Under the pieces are notes generated by a model. That model was not told the origin of the DNA, did not search any database, and worked only from the letters and a program-made list of their open reading frames with translations. The position numbers were made by a program, and so were the translations under genes. DNA of 64,000 nucleotides from Streptomyces sp. FIT100 (GTDB lineage: Bacteria > Actinomycetota > Actinomycetes > Streptomycetales > Streptomycetaceae), in assembly GCF_024584805.1 (NCBI RefSeq), contig NZ_CP075715.1, positions 2,654,001-2,718,000 of the forward strand. Direction: 5' to 3'. Below are positions 45,219-55,966 of this stretch, piece by piece (the first letter of the stretch is position 1; the number at the start of each line of letters is the position of its first letter).

Positions 45219-45728
45219 ATGGCACCCCCTTCCGATTCGGCCCCCGGCATGTCCGACTCGGCCCGCGGCGTGCTCGCGCGGCTCGCCGAGCTGAGCCAGG
45301 ATCTCTCCGACGAGCAGGGCGGCGCGCTCTGGCGCCTCGCACAGCGCAGTCGCCAACTCGACGCCAACGTCGTCCGCCTGCCGCCCGACGTCCGTATCGC
45401 CGAGCACATCGAGCCGGATCTGGACGTTCTGCTCTACGCCATCGACGGCGGCGGACTGCTCCACGTCGACGGCGTGGAGCAGGACGTCACCGCCGGCTCC
45501 GTCGTGTGGCTGCCGCGCGGCAGCCGCCGGGCCCTGCGCGCGGGCCCCGACGGTCTCGTCCAACTCAGCGTCCACCGGCGGCGGCCCGGGCTGGCCATCC
45601 GGACCACCGGCGGTGAGCCCGCCTGTCTGCTCGACCGGGTCTGCCCGGAATGCGGCCGCCTCGCGACGGAGCCGGACGCCCGCTTCTGCGCCCGCTGCGG
45701 CGAGAGCCTCCCGGACGGCGGCGTCTGA
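45219..45728 (+). CDS. small cupin protein with C-terminal zinc ribbon
   Basis: 169 aa from ATG 45219 with AGGAGGA 5 bases upstream. A cupin barrel is suggested by ADVRIAEHIEPDLDVLLYAIDGGGLLHVDGVEQDVTAGSVVWLPRGSRRALRAG-type spacing (seen as IAEHIEPDLDVLLYAI, then GSVVWLPRGSRRAL). A C-terminal C-x-x-C...C-x-x-C ribbon (CPECGRL ... CARCGESL) ends the protein. It probably binds a small ligand or metal and may sense it, with the ribbon as a protein or nucleic acid contact. No enzyme residues beyond the cupin histidine positions can be assigned. Confidence 0.8.
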   Translation: MAPPSDSAPGMSDSARGVLARLAELSQDLSDEQGGALWRLAQRSRQLDANVVRLPPDVRIAEHIEPDLDVLLYAIDGGGLLHVDGVEQDVTAGSVVWLPRGSRRALRAGPDGLVQLSVHRRRPGLAIRTTGGEPACLLDRVCPECGRLATEPDARFCARCGESLPDGGV

Positions 45729-45740
45729 GCCGCCGCGCCG

Positions 45741-46205
45741 TCACACCACCGCGGCCCAGACGAGCAGCGCGAACGAGGCCAGGATCAGGACGGTACGAAC
45801 GGCGTGGAGCCGGTTCCACCGCCCTTCGAAGGCCGCGCGGACCTCTGTGTCGGGCGAACTCACGGACGACGCCAGCGCGTTGTTCAGGGGTATGTTCCCG
45901 GCGATGGTGACCAGATGGTTGAGCACCGCGCACACGAGCCCGGCAAGGACCAGCCATATCTGCCTGTCCGAACGGTCCTCGCCAGGAACGGCGAGCGCCG
46001 CCGCCGGAAACGCGACGACGGCCAGGAAGACCACCAGGAACACGGCCCGCGGCACCGTTTCGTTGATGCGCCGCATGGCCGGGACGAACTGGTCGTCGGA
46101 GAGCCGTGCCAGCGCGGGCATGATCCCGGTCTGGAAGATCAGCATGAAGCCGGCATACAGCCCGGTGGAGACAACGGCGAGAGCGAGCAACAGGTGTGCG
46201 GCCAT
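45741..46205 (-). CDS. DUF1772 (anthrone-oxygenase-like) membrane protein
   Basis: 154 aa from ATG 46205. Four hydrophobic helices are visible (LLLALAVVSTGLYAGFMLIF; VFLVVFLAVVAFPAAALAV; IWLVLAGLVCAVLNHLVTIAGNIPLNN; VRTVLILASFALLVWAAVV). The Asn-rich 'GNIPLNN' and late 'RWNRLHAVRTV' segments are the conserved elements of DUF1772. Some fungal relatives oxidise anthrones; the bacterial role is not known. It is convergent with the cupin gene, 12 bases from its stop. Confidence 0.85.
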   Translation of the reverse strand: MAAHLLLALAVVSTGLYAGFMLIFQTGIMPALARLSDDQFVPAMRRINETVPRAVFLVVFLAVVAFPAAALAVPGEDRSDRQIWLVLAGLVCAVLNHLVTIAGNIPLNNALASSVSSPDTEVRAAFEGRWNRLHAVRTVLILASFALLVWAAVV

Positions 46206-46278
46206 GCGTTCATGATGGCCCGAGACAGGGCCCGTGCGCAGCAGGTGCACCGGGCCCTGTGGACAACTCGGCGGATCC

Positions 46279-47820
46279 TCAGCGGAGCATCCCCTCCGCC
46301 TGGCCGATCGACTTCGCCAGCTGGCCGACGGACGCGTCCTCCGTGCGCCGTGCCAGTGCGCCGGTCCGCTCACCGAGTTCGCCCAGTCCGGGTGCGCCCG
46401 GGGTCTCGGCCCCGCGCAGCGCCTGCGCGAAGTACGCGGCGGCGGCGCTGACCTGGAGCCCGGGCGCGGTCCCGGCGGACCAGAGGTCGCGGTCGAGAGC
46501 GGCCGCCTCGACCACGGCGGACGCCTCGTGCGGGGCGCGGCTGCGCGGGTCGAGCCAGCGCACCGTCGCCGTCGCCACATGCCCGCTCGCCCCCTCGCGC
46601 AGTCGCACGGCGTAGAGCGCGGTCACGGTGTGGCCGGGGCCGACCTCGCCGCCGTCCACCCGGTCGTCGCGGAAGTCCTCGTCGGCGACGGCCCTGTTCT
46701 CGTACCCGATGAGCCGGAACTCCTCGACGTTCTGCGGGTCGAAGGCGACCTGTGCCTTCGCGTCGCGGGCGCGCAGCTCCACATGGGCGGGGAGCTGGTC
46801 GACGAACACCTTGCGGGCCTGCGTCGAGGTCGAGACGTACGTGGTGTGACCGTCGCCGCGGTTGGTGAGACGTTCCATCAGCTGGTCGCCGTACTCGCTG
46901 CCGACCCCGACGCCGAAGAGGGTGATGCCGTACTCGCGGCGGGAGCTCGCGATCCGCTCCAGGATGGCGTCGGCGTCGGTCTCGCCGGTGTTGGCGAGGG
47001 CGTCCGACAGGAGCACGACCCGGTTGTTGGCGCCGGGCCTGTGGCCCTCGACGGCGACGTCGTAACCGGTCCGCACGCCCGCCGCCACGTTGGTGGAGTC
47101 GGTCGGTTCCAGTGAGTCGACGATGTCGTGGATGCGGTTGCGGTTGCCGTCGAGCCGGGTCATCGGCAGCCGGGTCTCGGCCTCGCCGCTGAAGGTGACG
47201 AGGGCGAGGGAGTCGTCGTCGCGCAGTTCGTTGGTGAGGATGCCGAGGGACTCCTTGACGAGGTCGAGGCGGCCCGGCTCGTCCATGGACCCCGAGATGT
47301 CGATGACGAACGTCAGCGCGGCCGGGGGCCGTTCCGCGCTCTTCGTGGACGCACGGGTCGCCAGGCCCACGCGCATCAGCGACCAGTCCTCGCCTCCCCG
47401 CCCGCCCGGGCGGGCACCGTCCACGGTCACCGTGAAGCCGTCGCCCTCCGGCCGCGGATAGTCCTGGCGGAAGCTGTTGACGAACTCCTCCGGCCGTACG
47501 GAGTCCGGCTCCGGCAGCCTTCCCTCGGCGAGGGCGCGCCTCGCGTACCCGTACGAGGCCGTGTCCACGTCCAGCGCGAAGGTGGACAGATGGTCGGCGG
47601 GCGGCGCATCGCGCTGTGCGTCGCCGTCCTGCTCCCCCTCACGCACGCTCCCGCTGCCGCCGTCGGGCGCGCCACCGCCGTCGGGCGGCATCGGCGCCTG
47701 CTGCCTGCCGTCGCCGCTCGATGCGCGGTCGGCCGACCCGCCCCCCGCGCAGCCGGTCAGCAGCACCGCACCGGCCAGCAGCGCGACGAGCGCTCCCCGT
47801 GTCCTTGCCGAGACATTCAT
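46279..47820 (-). CDS. VWA-domain lipoprotein (YfbK-like)
   Basis: 513 aa from ATG 47820. Lipoprotein signal with lipobox LLTG-C24, then a Gly/Asp-rich spacer, an N-terminal 'STFALDVDTASYGYARRAL' region typical of YfbK proteins, the VWA domain with an intact MIDAS (DISGSMD), TNVAAGVRTGYD and 'VVLLSDALAN', and a C-terminal DUF3520-like region (VRWLDPRSRAPHEAS). It is anchored on the outer face of the membrane and presumably binds metal-dependently to partners. The usual co-genes are not adjacent; the next gene downstream is the DUF1772 protein. Confidence 0.92.
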   Translation of the reverse strand: MNVSARTRGALVALLAGAVLLTGCAGGGSADRASSGDGRQQAPMPPDGGGAPDGGSGSVREGEQDGDAQRDAPPADHLSTFALDVDTASYGYARRALAEGRLPEPDSVRPEEFVNSFRQDYPRPEGDGFTVTVDGARPGGRGGEDWSLMRVGLATRASTKSAERPPAALTFVIDISGSMDEPGRLDLVKESLGILTNELRDDDSLALVTFSGEAETRLPMTRLDGNRNRIHDIVDSLEPTDSTNVAAGVRTGYDVAVEGHRPGANNRVVLLSDALANTGETDADAILERIASSRREYGITLFGVGVGSEYGDQLMERLTNRGDGHTTYVSTSTQARKVFVDQLPAHVELRARDAKAQVAFDPQNVEEFRLIGYENRAVADEDFRDDRVDGGEVGPGHTVTALYAVRLREGASGHVATATVRWLDPRSRAPHEASAVVEAAALDRDLWSAGTAPGLQVSAAAAYFAQALRGAETPGAPGLGELGERTGALARRTEDASVGQLAKSIGQAEGMLR

Positions 47821-47945
47821 CTTCCGCCCCCTGGATCCGCTGGATCGTCAGCACTTGTGAATGTGACGTCCGAGACGGCCCGAGGGAGCAGTCGAAGGGG
47901 TTGCGGATGGATCTCAATGCGACAACGGCGGCCGGGGCAACCTCC

Positions 47946-48821
47946 TTACGACACGATGTCCTTGCGGGCGAAGCCCCGGAAGGCGAGGGCGAAGAGGATC
48001 AGCGCGTAGGTCACCGACACCGCCGCACCCTTCAGCATCCCGCCCCACTCCAGTTGCGGCTGGAGTGCGTCCGCCCAAGCGAACTGCCAGTGCGCGGGCA
48101 GGTACTCGCGCCAGGAGCCGAGCGCCGTCACCGCGTCCAGGACGTTCCCGACGATGGTCAGCCCCACCGCGCCGCCGACCGCGCCCAGCGGTGCGTCGGT
48201 CCTGGTCGACAGCCAGAACGCCAACCCGGCGGTGACGAGCTGGGAGACGAAGATGAACGCGACGACCAGCCCGAGCCGCGGCAGGGTGTCCGCGGCCGCC
48301 AGGGCCCCTCCGGCGGGCAGCTCCAGCGGCCCCCAGCCGTAGGCCACCGTGCCCGCCGCGAGGGCGACCAGCGGCAGCAGCAGCATCGCCGCCGCACTGA
48401 AGCCGAGCGCCACGGCCAGCTTCGACCACAGCAACCGGGCCCGGGGGACCGGTGCGGCCAGCAGGTAGCGCAGCGACGACCAGCTCGCCTCGGACGCCAC
48501 GGTGTCCCCGCAGAACAGCGCCACCGGCACCACCAGTAGGAACCCGGCCGACACGAACAGGCAGGTGGCGGCGAAGTTCGCGCCGGACGCGGTCGCCGTG
48601 TCCATCAGGTTGATGCGGTTGCCGCCGCCTCCCCCGCCGCCTCCGTCGTTCCCGCCCGGTGTGCCGCCGATGGCGAAGGCCACGATCAGCACGAACGGCA
48701 GTGCGGCCAGGATCGCGCCCATCACGAGCGTCCGCCGCCGCTTGAGCTGGCGGACGGCCTCCACGCGCAGCGGCAGGGTGTGCCCCGCCCGGTAGCCGTG
48801 GGCCACAGTCACCGTACTCAT
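47946..48821 (-). CDS. ABC-2-type transporter permease
   Basis: 291 aa from ATG 48821, overlapping the upstream stop (ATGA). Six hydrophobic helices follow an N-terminal basic part (EAVRQLKRRRTLVMGAILAALPFVLIVAF). A Gly/Asp-rich extracellular loop with a poly-Gly run encoded around 48632-48652 is unusual. 'SWSSLRYLLAAPVPRARLLWSKL' is the ABC-2 cytoplasmic element that contacts the ATPase. It works with the ATPase half of the fused protein encoded immediately upstream. The substrate is unknown. Confidence 0.88.
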   Translation of the reverse strand: MSTVTVAHGYRAGHTLPLRVEAVRQLKRRRTLVMGAILAALPFVLIVAFAIGGTPGGNDGGGGGGGGNRINLMDTATASGANFAATCLFVSAGFLLVVPVALFCGDTVASEASWSSLRYLLAAPVPRARLLWSKLAVALGFSAAAMLLLPLVALAAGTVAYGWGPLELPAGGALAAADTLPRLGLVVAFIFVSQLVTAGLAFWLSTRTDAPLGAVGGAVGLTIVGNVLDAVTALGSWREYLPAHWQFAWADALQPQLEWGGMLKGAAVSVTYALILFALAFRGFARKDIVS

Positions 48822-51547
48822 GAGGATGCTCCTCCGATCTCTCCTCCGATGAGGGTGAGGAACGCGTCCTCCAGGCGACGGTGCGGGCCCACGCCGGTCA
48901 CCGGCACGTCCAGCCGCACGAGTTCGGCGACGAGCGCGGACGCGGTGGCGCCGTCCAGCCGGACGAGCAGAGCGCCGCCGTCGCCGGTGCGGACGGCGGA
49001 GCCGATGCCGGGCAGGGCCCCGACCTTCTCCGCCAGCTGCTCCGGCACCTCGCCCGCGGTCGTCACCAGCAGCACCTCGCCGGCGCCGGTGATCTCCGCG
49101 ACCGGGCCCGCCTGCACGAGCCGCCCGCGGTCCATGACGACGAGGTCGGTGCAGGACTGCTCGACCTCCGAGAGGAGGTGGCTGGAGACGATGACGGTCC
49201 GGCCACCGGCCGCGTACCGGATCATCACGTCCCGCATCTCGCGGATCTGCGGCGGGTCGAGTCCGTTGGTCGGCTCGTCGAGGATGAGCAGGTCCGGCAG
49301 TCCGAGCATGGCCTGCGCGATGGCGAGGCGCTGGCGCATGCCCTGCGAGTACGTGCGGACCGCGCGCGCGAGGGCGTCGCCGAGGCCGGCGATCTCCAGG
49401 GCCTCTTCGATCTGGGAGTCCTCGGCGGGGCGGCCGGTGGCCCGCCAGTACAGTTCGAGGTTCTCGCGCCCCGAGAGATGCGGAAGGAAGCCCGCGCCCT
49501 CGACGAACGCGCCGACCCTGGAGAGGACGGGCGCGCCCGGCCTGACGGCGTGTCCGAAGACCCGGATCTCGCCGTCGTCGGGCGTGATCAGGCCCATCAG
49601 CATGCGCAGGGTCGTGGTCTTGCCCGCACCGTTCGGTCCGAGGAGCCCGAGCACCTGGCCCTTCTCGACGCGGAAGGACAGGTCCTGCACGGCGTACCGG
49701 TCGCCGGACTTCGCGTACCGCTTGGTCAGCCCGGTGATCTGGAGGGGTACGTCGGCCAGTTCCGGGTCGGGCGCGGGGGCGATGGTGCGCCGGCGGGCGG
49801 TGAGCAGCAGCGCGGCGGCGATCACGGCCCCGGCCGCGGGCAGGCCCCACACCCACCAGGGGAGGGCGGCCGCCTGGGTGGTGACGGCGGGCGCGGTCGG
49901 GACCGTCAGCTGTCCGGCGAGGCCGACGGTGTAGGAGGCGGGGGCGGCCGGGGAGGCGTAGCCGAGGTCGGTGGCGGCGAGGACGAGGCTGAGCCGGTGG
50001 CCTGCCTCGATCTCGTGGTCCACGGCGGGCAGGGTCAGTTCGACGGTCTTGGCGGTCTCGGCGCCCTCGATCCGCACGGGGGCGACGAGCTGGGCGGGCA
50101 GGACCTGTCCGCGGCCGTCGGGCCCGACGTCGTACACCTTGCCGAAGAGGACCGCTTCGCCGCTGTCGGAGGCCACGGTGACGCGGACGGTGGGCGAGCC
50201 GGTGATCCGCATCGGCCCGTCCAGCGGCCGGGAGTCGAAGCGGGCGTACTGGCCGGGGAAGTCGAGGGAGAGGCCGAGCCCGAGCGAGGAGAGCTGGGAG
50301 AGCCCGCCGCCGACGCCGGGCACGGCGGAGATCCCCGGCGGGTTCGCACCGGCCGGGTTGCGGAAGGACTGGGTCCGGCCGGTGAGTTCGACCGTACGGG
50401 CGCCGGCGCGCAGCCCGGGGTAGGCGGCCGCGGTCGCGCCGCGCAGGGTGGCCCGGCCGTCGGTGGAGTCGACCCCTCCGGCCCTGCTGACCCGGAAGGC
50501 GGGGCCGGTACCGGCCGCCTCGTCCCCGTTCAGATAGCGGTCGAACCAGGCGGAGACCCGGCCCTGGATCCGCTCGGCCTCGGGGTCCCCGCCGTCGTGG
50601 CCGCCCGCGATCCAGTCCACGGCGACGGGCGCGCCGTTGCCCTTGATCGCCTCGGCCATCGCGTCGGCGTGCGAGAGCGGGAACAGCGAGTCGGACTGCC
50701 CCTGCACGATGAGCGCGGGCACCTTGATGCGGTCGGCGACGGCGGACGGGCTGCGCGCCTCCAGCAGTGCGCGGGCCTCGGCGTCGGGCCTGCCGCTGGT
50801 GGCGACGCGCTCGTACATGGCGCAGAGGGTGGGCTGGAACCGTCCGCACGCGGATGCTTCGGGCCCGGCGGCGGCGTTCCGGCCCGGTGCCCCGGTCATG
50901 GGTCCTGCGGTGCTCGCCGAACCGGTCGTGAAGAAGATCCCGGCCCAGAGCTTCTTGAAGACCCCGTCGGGGAAGAGCGCGTCCGCGAGGTTCCAGTACG
51001 TGATCTCGGGGGCGATCGCGTCGACCCGGCTGTCGTGGCCCGCCGCGAGCAGGGAGATCGCGCCGCCGTACGACGCGCCGCTCACGCCCACGCGCGGATC
51101 GCCGTCCGCGTCAAGCCGTACCTCCGGACGCCCGGCCAGCCAGTCGATCAGCCGACTGACGTCCTTGACCTCGTGGGCGGGGTCGTTGAGGCCGATCTGC
51201 CCGGTCGACGCACCGAAGCCGCGTGCGGACCAGGTCAGGACCGCGTACCCGTCGCGCGCGAGCGCTTCCGCCTGGGTGCGGACCGACTCCTTGCTGCCGC
51301 CGAAGCCATGGGCGAGCAGCACGGCCGGCCGGCGCCCGGTGCCACCGCCGGAGATGAAGTACGAGGTGTCGATCCGCGCCCCGGGCATCGTCAGCGCCCG
51401 GTCCTCGCGGTGCACCGCGGGCACGTCGTCCGAAGCGGCGGCCGTCCAGGTGCCGGCGCCGGCGAGCACGGCGAGCGCGGCGAGGCCCGCGAGCCATCGC
51501 CCGCGGCGCCGGGACACGGCGGCCCGCCCGGGAAGTCGGATCTTCAT
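48818..51547 (-). CDS. fusion: secreted S15-type hydrolase, membrane helix, ABC ATPase
   Basis: 909 aa from ATG 51547. Residues 18-38 form a membrane/signal segment. An alpha/beta hydrolase of the X-Pro dipeptidyl-peptidase/acyl-esterase (S15/CocE) type follows, with nucleophile Ser159 in GASYGG and a late 'GGHDGG' histidine. A jelly-roll C-terminal domain (about 370-545) comes next. A second helix (about 559-580, WWVWGLPAAGAVIAAALLL) returns the chain to the cytoplasm. A full ABC ATPase fills about 600-909 (GPNGAGKTTTLRML, YSQGMRQRLAIAQAM, LLILDEPTNGLD). The frame is continuous, so this is a true fusion. It probably couples extracellular hydrolysis to transport by the permease encoded next. 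Confidence 0.92.
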   Translation of the reverse strand: MKIRLPGRAAVSRRRGRWLAGLAALAVLAGAGTWTAAASDDVPAVHREDRALTMPGARIDTSYFISGGGTGRRPAVLLAHGFGGSKESVRTQAEALARDGYAVLTWSARGFGASTGQIGLNDPAHEVKDVSRLIDWLAGRPEVRLDADGDPRVGVSGASYGGAISLLAAGHDSRVDAIAPEITYWNLADALFPDGVFKKLWAGIFFTTGSASTAGPMTGAPGRNAAAGPEASACGRFQPTLCAMYERVATSGRPDAEARALLEARSPSAVADRIKVPALIVQGQSDSLFPLSHADAMAEAIKGNGAPVAVDWIAGGHDGGDPEAERIQGRVSAWFDRYLNGDEAAGTGPAFRVSRAGGVDSTDGRATLRGATAAAYPGLRAGARTVELTGRTQSFRNPAGANPPGISAVPGVGGGLSQLSSLGLGLSLDFPGQYARFDSRPLDGPMRITGSPTVRVTVASDSGEAVLFGKVYDVGPDGRGQVLPAQLVAPVRIEGAETAKTVELTLPAVDHEIEAGHRLSLVLAATDLGYASPAAPASYTVGLAGQLTVPTAPAVTTQAAALPWWVWGLPAAGAVIAAALLLTARRRTIAPAPDPELADVPLQITGLTKRYAKSGDRYAVQDLSFRVEKGQVLGLLGPNGAGKTTTLRMLMGLITPDDGEIRVFGHAVRPGAPVLSRVGAFVEGAGFLPHLSGRENLELYWRATGRPAEDSQIEEALEIAGLGDALARAVRTYSQGMRQRLAIAQAMLGLPDLLILDEPTNGLDPPQIREMRDVMIRYAAGGRTVIVSSHLLSEVEQSCTDLVVMDRGRLVQAGPVAEITGAGEVLLVTTAGEVPEQLAEKVGALPGIGSAVRTGDGGALLVRLDGATASALVAELVRLDVPVTGVGPHRRLEDAFLTLIGGEIGGASS

Positions 51548-51661
51548 GCTTGAAACCTTAAGCGAGTGGTCGCTCCCGCCGCGGCTGCCACCGGTCGGAA
51601 CTCACCGACCTCCTGGGGTATTACGCGGCGCCGCCCGCGTACACCAGCCGCGGTACGCGGG

Positions 51662-51747
51662 GCGTGCGGCGCGGGTGGCGAGGCGCGCGCCGCGGGTGGC
51701 GAGGCGTGCGCCGCGGGTGGCCGGCCCTGTGCGCCGCAGGTGGCGGG
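51662..51747. repeat. four tandem ~21-bp repeats in the intergenic region
   Basis: Units at 51662-51682, 51683-51703 and 51704-51724 share GCG(T/C)GCG and GCGGGTGGC, and a fourth with a small insertion spans 51725-51747. They lie in the 378-base gap (51548-51925) between the fusion gene and the protease, which otherwise shows no gene. Confidence 0.8.
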
Positions 51748-51925
51748 CCGTGTGCGGGGCCACTGTCCGCGATGTCCGCCAAATTCCGCATCCCGTCCGG
51801 GCCTTGATCTGAAACCAGCGGTAACACCCCCTTGTGCCGCCCGATCAGCGCACGAGACGCTGTCCCGCACATCCGCACCGCCAGGCGGATGTTTTTGTCG
51901 TGTTCCGATCACAGAGAGAGGTCAG

Positions 51926-53137
51926 GTGCACGAGATGAGATTCACTGCCCGCCGCTCCATACGTCTGGGCGCGCTGCTCCCCGCAGTCGCCCTCGCGGCC
52001 GGTCTCCAGTTCGCCGTCACCCCCACCGCGCAGAGCGCGTCACTCGGCGATCTCCGTCTCGCCCCCACTGCAACCGCTATAGAGAACAGCTGGATCGTCG
52101 TCCTCAAGGACGGCAGTACCCGTGCCACCGATCTCGCCGCAGACCAAGGCGTGACTCCCAAGCACACCTTCCGCTCGGTCCTCAAGGGCTTCTCCGCGTC
52201 GATGTCCCGGGCGAAGGCCCAGCGGCTCGCCGCGGATCCGCGCGTCGCGTACGTCGAGCAGAACAGCGTCGTCCGGGTCAATGACACCCAGGCGAACGCG
52301 ACCTGGGGCCTCGACCGCGTCGACCAGCGCGATCTGCCGCTGTCGACGACGTACACGTACGACACCGCCGCGTCGAACGTGAACGCGTACATCATCGACA
52401 CCGGCATCCGCACCTCGCACAGCGAGTTCGGCGGCCGCGCGAGGGTCGGCTTCGACGCCGTCGACGACGGCCAGAACGGGCAGGACTGCCAGGGCCACGG
52501 CACCCATGTCGCGGGCACGGTCGGCGGCGAGACGTACGGCGTCGCCAAGGGCGTCAACCTGATCGCCGTACGCGTCCTGGGCTGCGACGGCTCCGGTACG
52601 ACGGTCGGCGTCATCGCCGGCGTCGACTGGGTCACGGCCAACGCCGCCAAGCCCGCCGTCGCCAACATGAGCCTCGGCGGCAGCGCCAGTACCACCCTGG
52701 ACAACGCGGTGAAGCGGTCCATCGCGGCGGGCGTCAGCTACTCGGTCGCGGCGGGCAACGGGCTCCCCATCATCGGCCTCCCCGCCAACGCCTGCAACTA
52801 CTCGCCGGCCCGCGTCCCCGAGGCGATCACGGTCGGCGCGACGGACAACACGGACCGGCGCGCGTCGTTCTCCAACTACGGCAGCTGCCTCGACCTCTTC
52901 GCCCCGGGCGTGGACATCACGTCGGCGTGGATGGGCAGCGACAGCGCGACGAACACCATCTCCGGTACGTCGATGGCCACCCCCCACACCGCGGGCGTCG
53001 CCGCGCTCTACCTGGCGGACCATCCCTCGGCCACCCCGGCCCAGGTGCGCGACGCCCTGGTGAACAACGCGACGAACGGCAAGGTCACGAACCCGCTCTC
53101 GGGCTCCCCGAACAAGCTGCTGCACTCGCTGTTCTGA
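51926..53137 (+). CDS. secreted subtilisin-like serine protease (S8)
   Basis: 403 aa from GTG 51926, chosen because AGAGAGAGG ends 5 bases before it; ATG 51935 is the alternative. A signal peptide (ends ... TPTAQSA) precedes an inhibitor-I9 propeptide (NSWIVVLKDGSTRATDL). The S8A catalytic domain has Asp158 (IIDTG), His191 (GHGTHVAGT) and Ser349 (GTSMATPH), counting the GTG as 1. The mature length is about 275 residues, close to proteinase K-like enzymes, with 'YVEQNSVVRV' just before the catalytic part. It is an extracellular protease, probably for nutrient scavenging or development. A perfect terminator follows 34 bases after the stop. Confidence 0.96.
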   Translation: MHEMRFTARRSIRLGALLPAVALAAGLQFAVTPTAQSASLGDLRLAPTATAIENSWIVVLKDGSTRATDLAADQGVTPKHTFRSVLKGFSASMSRAKAQRLAADPRVAYVEQNSVVRVNDTQANATWGLDRVDQRDLPLSTTYTYDTAASNVNAYIIDTGIRTSHSEFGGRARVGFDAVDDGQNGQDCQGHGTHVAGTVGGETYGVAKGVNLIAVRVLGCDGSGTTVGVIAGVDWVTANAAKPAVANMSLGGSASTTLDNAVKRSIAAGVSYSVAAGNGLPIIGLPANACNYSPARVPEAITVGATDNTDRRASFSNYGSCLDLFAPGVDITSAWMGSDSATNTISGTSMATPHTAGVAALYLADHPSATPAQVRDALVNNATNGKVTNPLSGSPNKLLHSLF

Positions 53138-53171
53138 CCCCGTCGGACACCCGGACACCCGGATGCCCGGT

Positions 53172-53215
53172 TGCCCGAGGAGCCCCTACCCCACCGGGTA
53201 GGGGCTCCTCGGGCA
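53172..53215 (+). terminator. perfect 20-bp stem-loop terminator of the protease gene
   Basis: TGCCCGAGGAGCCCCTACCC (53172-53191) is the exact reverse complement of 53196-53215, with a 4-base loop (CACC). It begins 34 bases after the protease stop. Confidence 0.9.
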
Positions 53216-53293
53216 TCAGCCTGCTCGTGTCGCCCTCCATCGGTCAGGCGACCGTCCATTAGGCTCGCTTCGCCCATAAAAGCCCCGATCGCC

Positions 53294-54235
53294 ATGAAGG
53301 GCAGGACGACGGGTATCAATCGAGAACGCCTCGTCAGAACACTGACGTTCTGGCTGCGGCCCGCCTTCGCGTTGCGGGTGGTCAACCGGTTCCAGAAGAT
53401 CGTGGGTTTCGACCGTTCGATGGCCCTCGCGTCCAGCGCCCTGACGGCATTGGTCCCGCTCTCCATCCTTCTTGCCGCCGTCTTCGCGCAGTACGACGCC
53501 GCAGAGCGGATCATCAGGCGCTACCACCTCACCGGAGCAGGCGCCACGGCAGTCAGTTCGCTGTTCTCACCCGCCGAAGGGACCAGTGTCAGCTTCGGCA
53601 TCTTCGGGGTCGTGTTCCTGACGATCTCGGTGCTGAGTTTCGCGCGAGCCGCGCAGCGACTCTTCGAACAGACATGGGAACTCAAGCCCCTCAGCGTGCG
53701 CAACACGCGCAACGGCATGTGGTGGATCCTCACGCTCGCCGGCTACGCGGCGGTCACCGCATTGCTCTCCGCCCTCCTCGGCGGTTACGCGCTGGGCCTG
53801 GTCGCCCTGGCGTGCGAGGTGCCGGTGACCGCCGCATTCCTCGTCTGGAGCGGCTGGATCCTGTCGGCGAAGCGCATCAGCCGGCCGGACCTGCTCCCCT
53901 TCGGCGTCACCGGCGCCGTTCTGACGGCGGCCTATTCAGTGGGCGCAACCATCTGGATGCCGCGGCTCTTCGACTCCTCCGCAGCACGCTACGGGGTGGT
54001 CGGTGCCGTCTTCGCGATGATCTCCGCGCTCTTCGCAGCCATGTTCGTCCTGGTGGCATCGGCGGCGCTGGGACGAGAAGTCCGGGACGAACTCAGCCGG
54101 ATCCGTGTGGGCCGCCGCCCCTCCGACCGCGAGGTCCGCCGACAGTGGGACAAGGTGGTCGAGCAGACCCGGTCACAGTGGCGCACGGCACGGGAACAGA
54201 TCTCTCACCGTCAGACCAAGGGCTCGAACCACTGA
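53294..54235 (+). CDS. YihY/BrkB-family membrane protein
   Basis: 313 aa from ATG 53294. Six hydrophobic segments with the family pattern: MALASSALTALVPLSILLAAVFA, FGIFGVVFLTISVLSFARAAQRLFE (the conserved 'RAAQRLFEQTW'), ILTLAGYAAVTALLSALLGG, LLPFGVTGAVLTAAYSVGATIW and a final helix before a basic C-terminal tail (about 60 residues). The family was first linked to serum resistance and to RNase BN by mistake; the true function is still open. A strong hairpin (54381-54416) follows it. Confidence 0.88.
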   Translation: MKGRTTGINRERLVRTLTFWLRPAFALRVVNRFQKIVGFDRSMALASSALTALVPLSILLAAVFAQYDAAERIIRRYHLTGAGATAVSSLFSPAEGTSVSFGIFGVVFLTISVLSFARAAQRLFEQTWELKPLSVRNTRNGMWWILTLAGYAAVTALLSALLGGYALGLVALACEVPVTAAFLVWSGWILSAKRISRPDLLPFGVTGAVLTAAYSVGATIWMPRLFDSSAARYGVVGAVFAMISALFAAMFVLVASAALGREVRDELSRIRVGRRPSDREVRRQWDKVVEQTRSQWRTAREQISHRQTKGSNH

Positions 54236-54380
54236 CGGGCCCCGGCCGGAGCCTTCGACGGCGGTCCGGGCCGTCCGGCCACGACCGCGTCGCGGTCCCG
54301 CAGCCGCCGTTGGTCATGTCGCGCTTGTAGCGGGCGAGACCTTCCCCGGGGGGCGGGAGCGGACGCTGCGAGCACGAGCG

Positions 54381-54416
54381 CGCGGCCCGTACGGAGCCTT
54401 CTCCGTACGGGCCGCG
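54381..54416. terminator. bidirectional 16-bp stem-loop between convergent genes
   Basis: CGCGGCCCGTACGGAG (54381-54396) pairs perfectly with CTCCGTACGGGCCGCG (54401-54416) around CCTT. It can serve both the BrkB gene and the leftward inositol operon. Confidence 0.85.
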
Positions 54417-54440
54417 TGCTTCGGCCGAGGGCGGTCGGCG

Positions 54441-55943
<1,503 letters not shown>

Positions 55944-55966
55944 GACGGAAAGCTCCTTCGGGTCCC

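Noticed and set aside
49300..51547. Possibility that the S15 hydrolase and ABC ATPase are two genes
   Set aside because: No stop, RBS or suitable start between the halves, and the linker carries a normal membrane helix.
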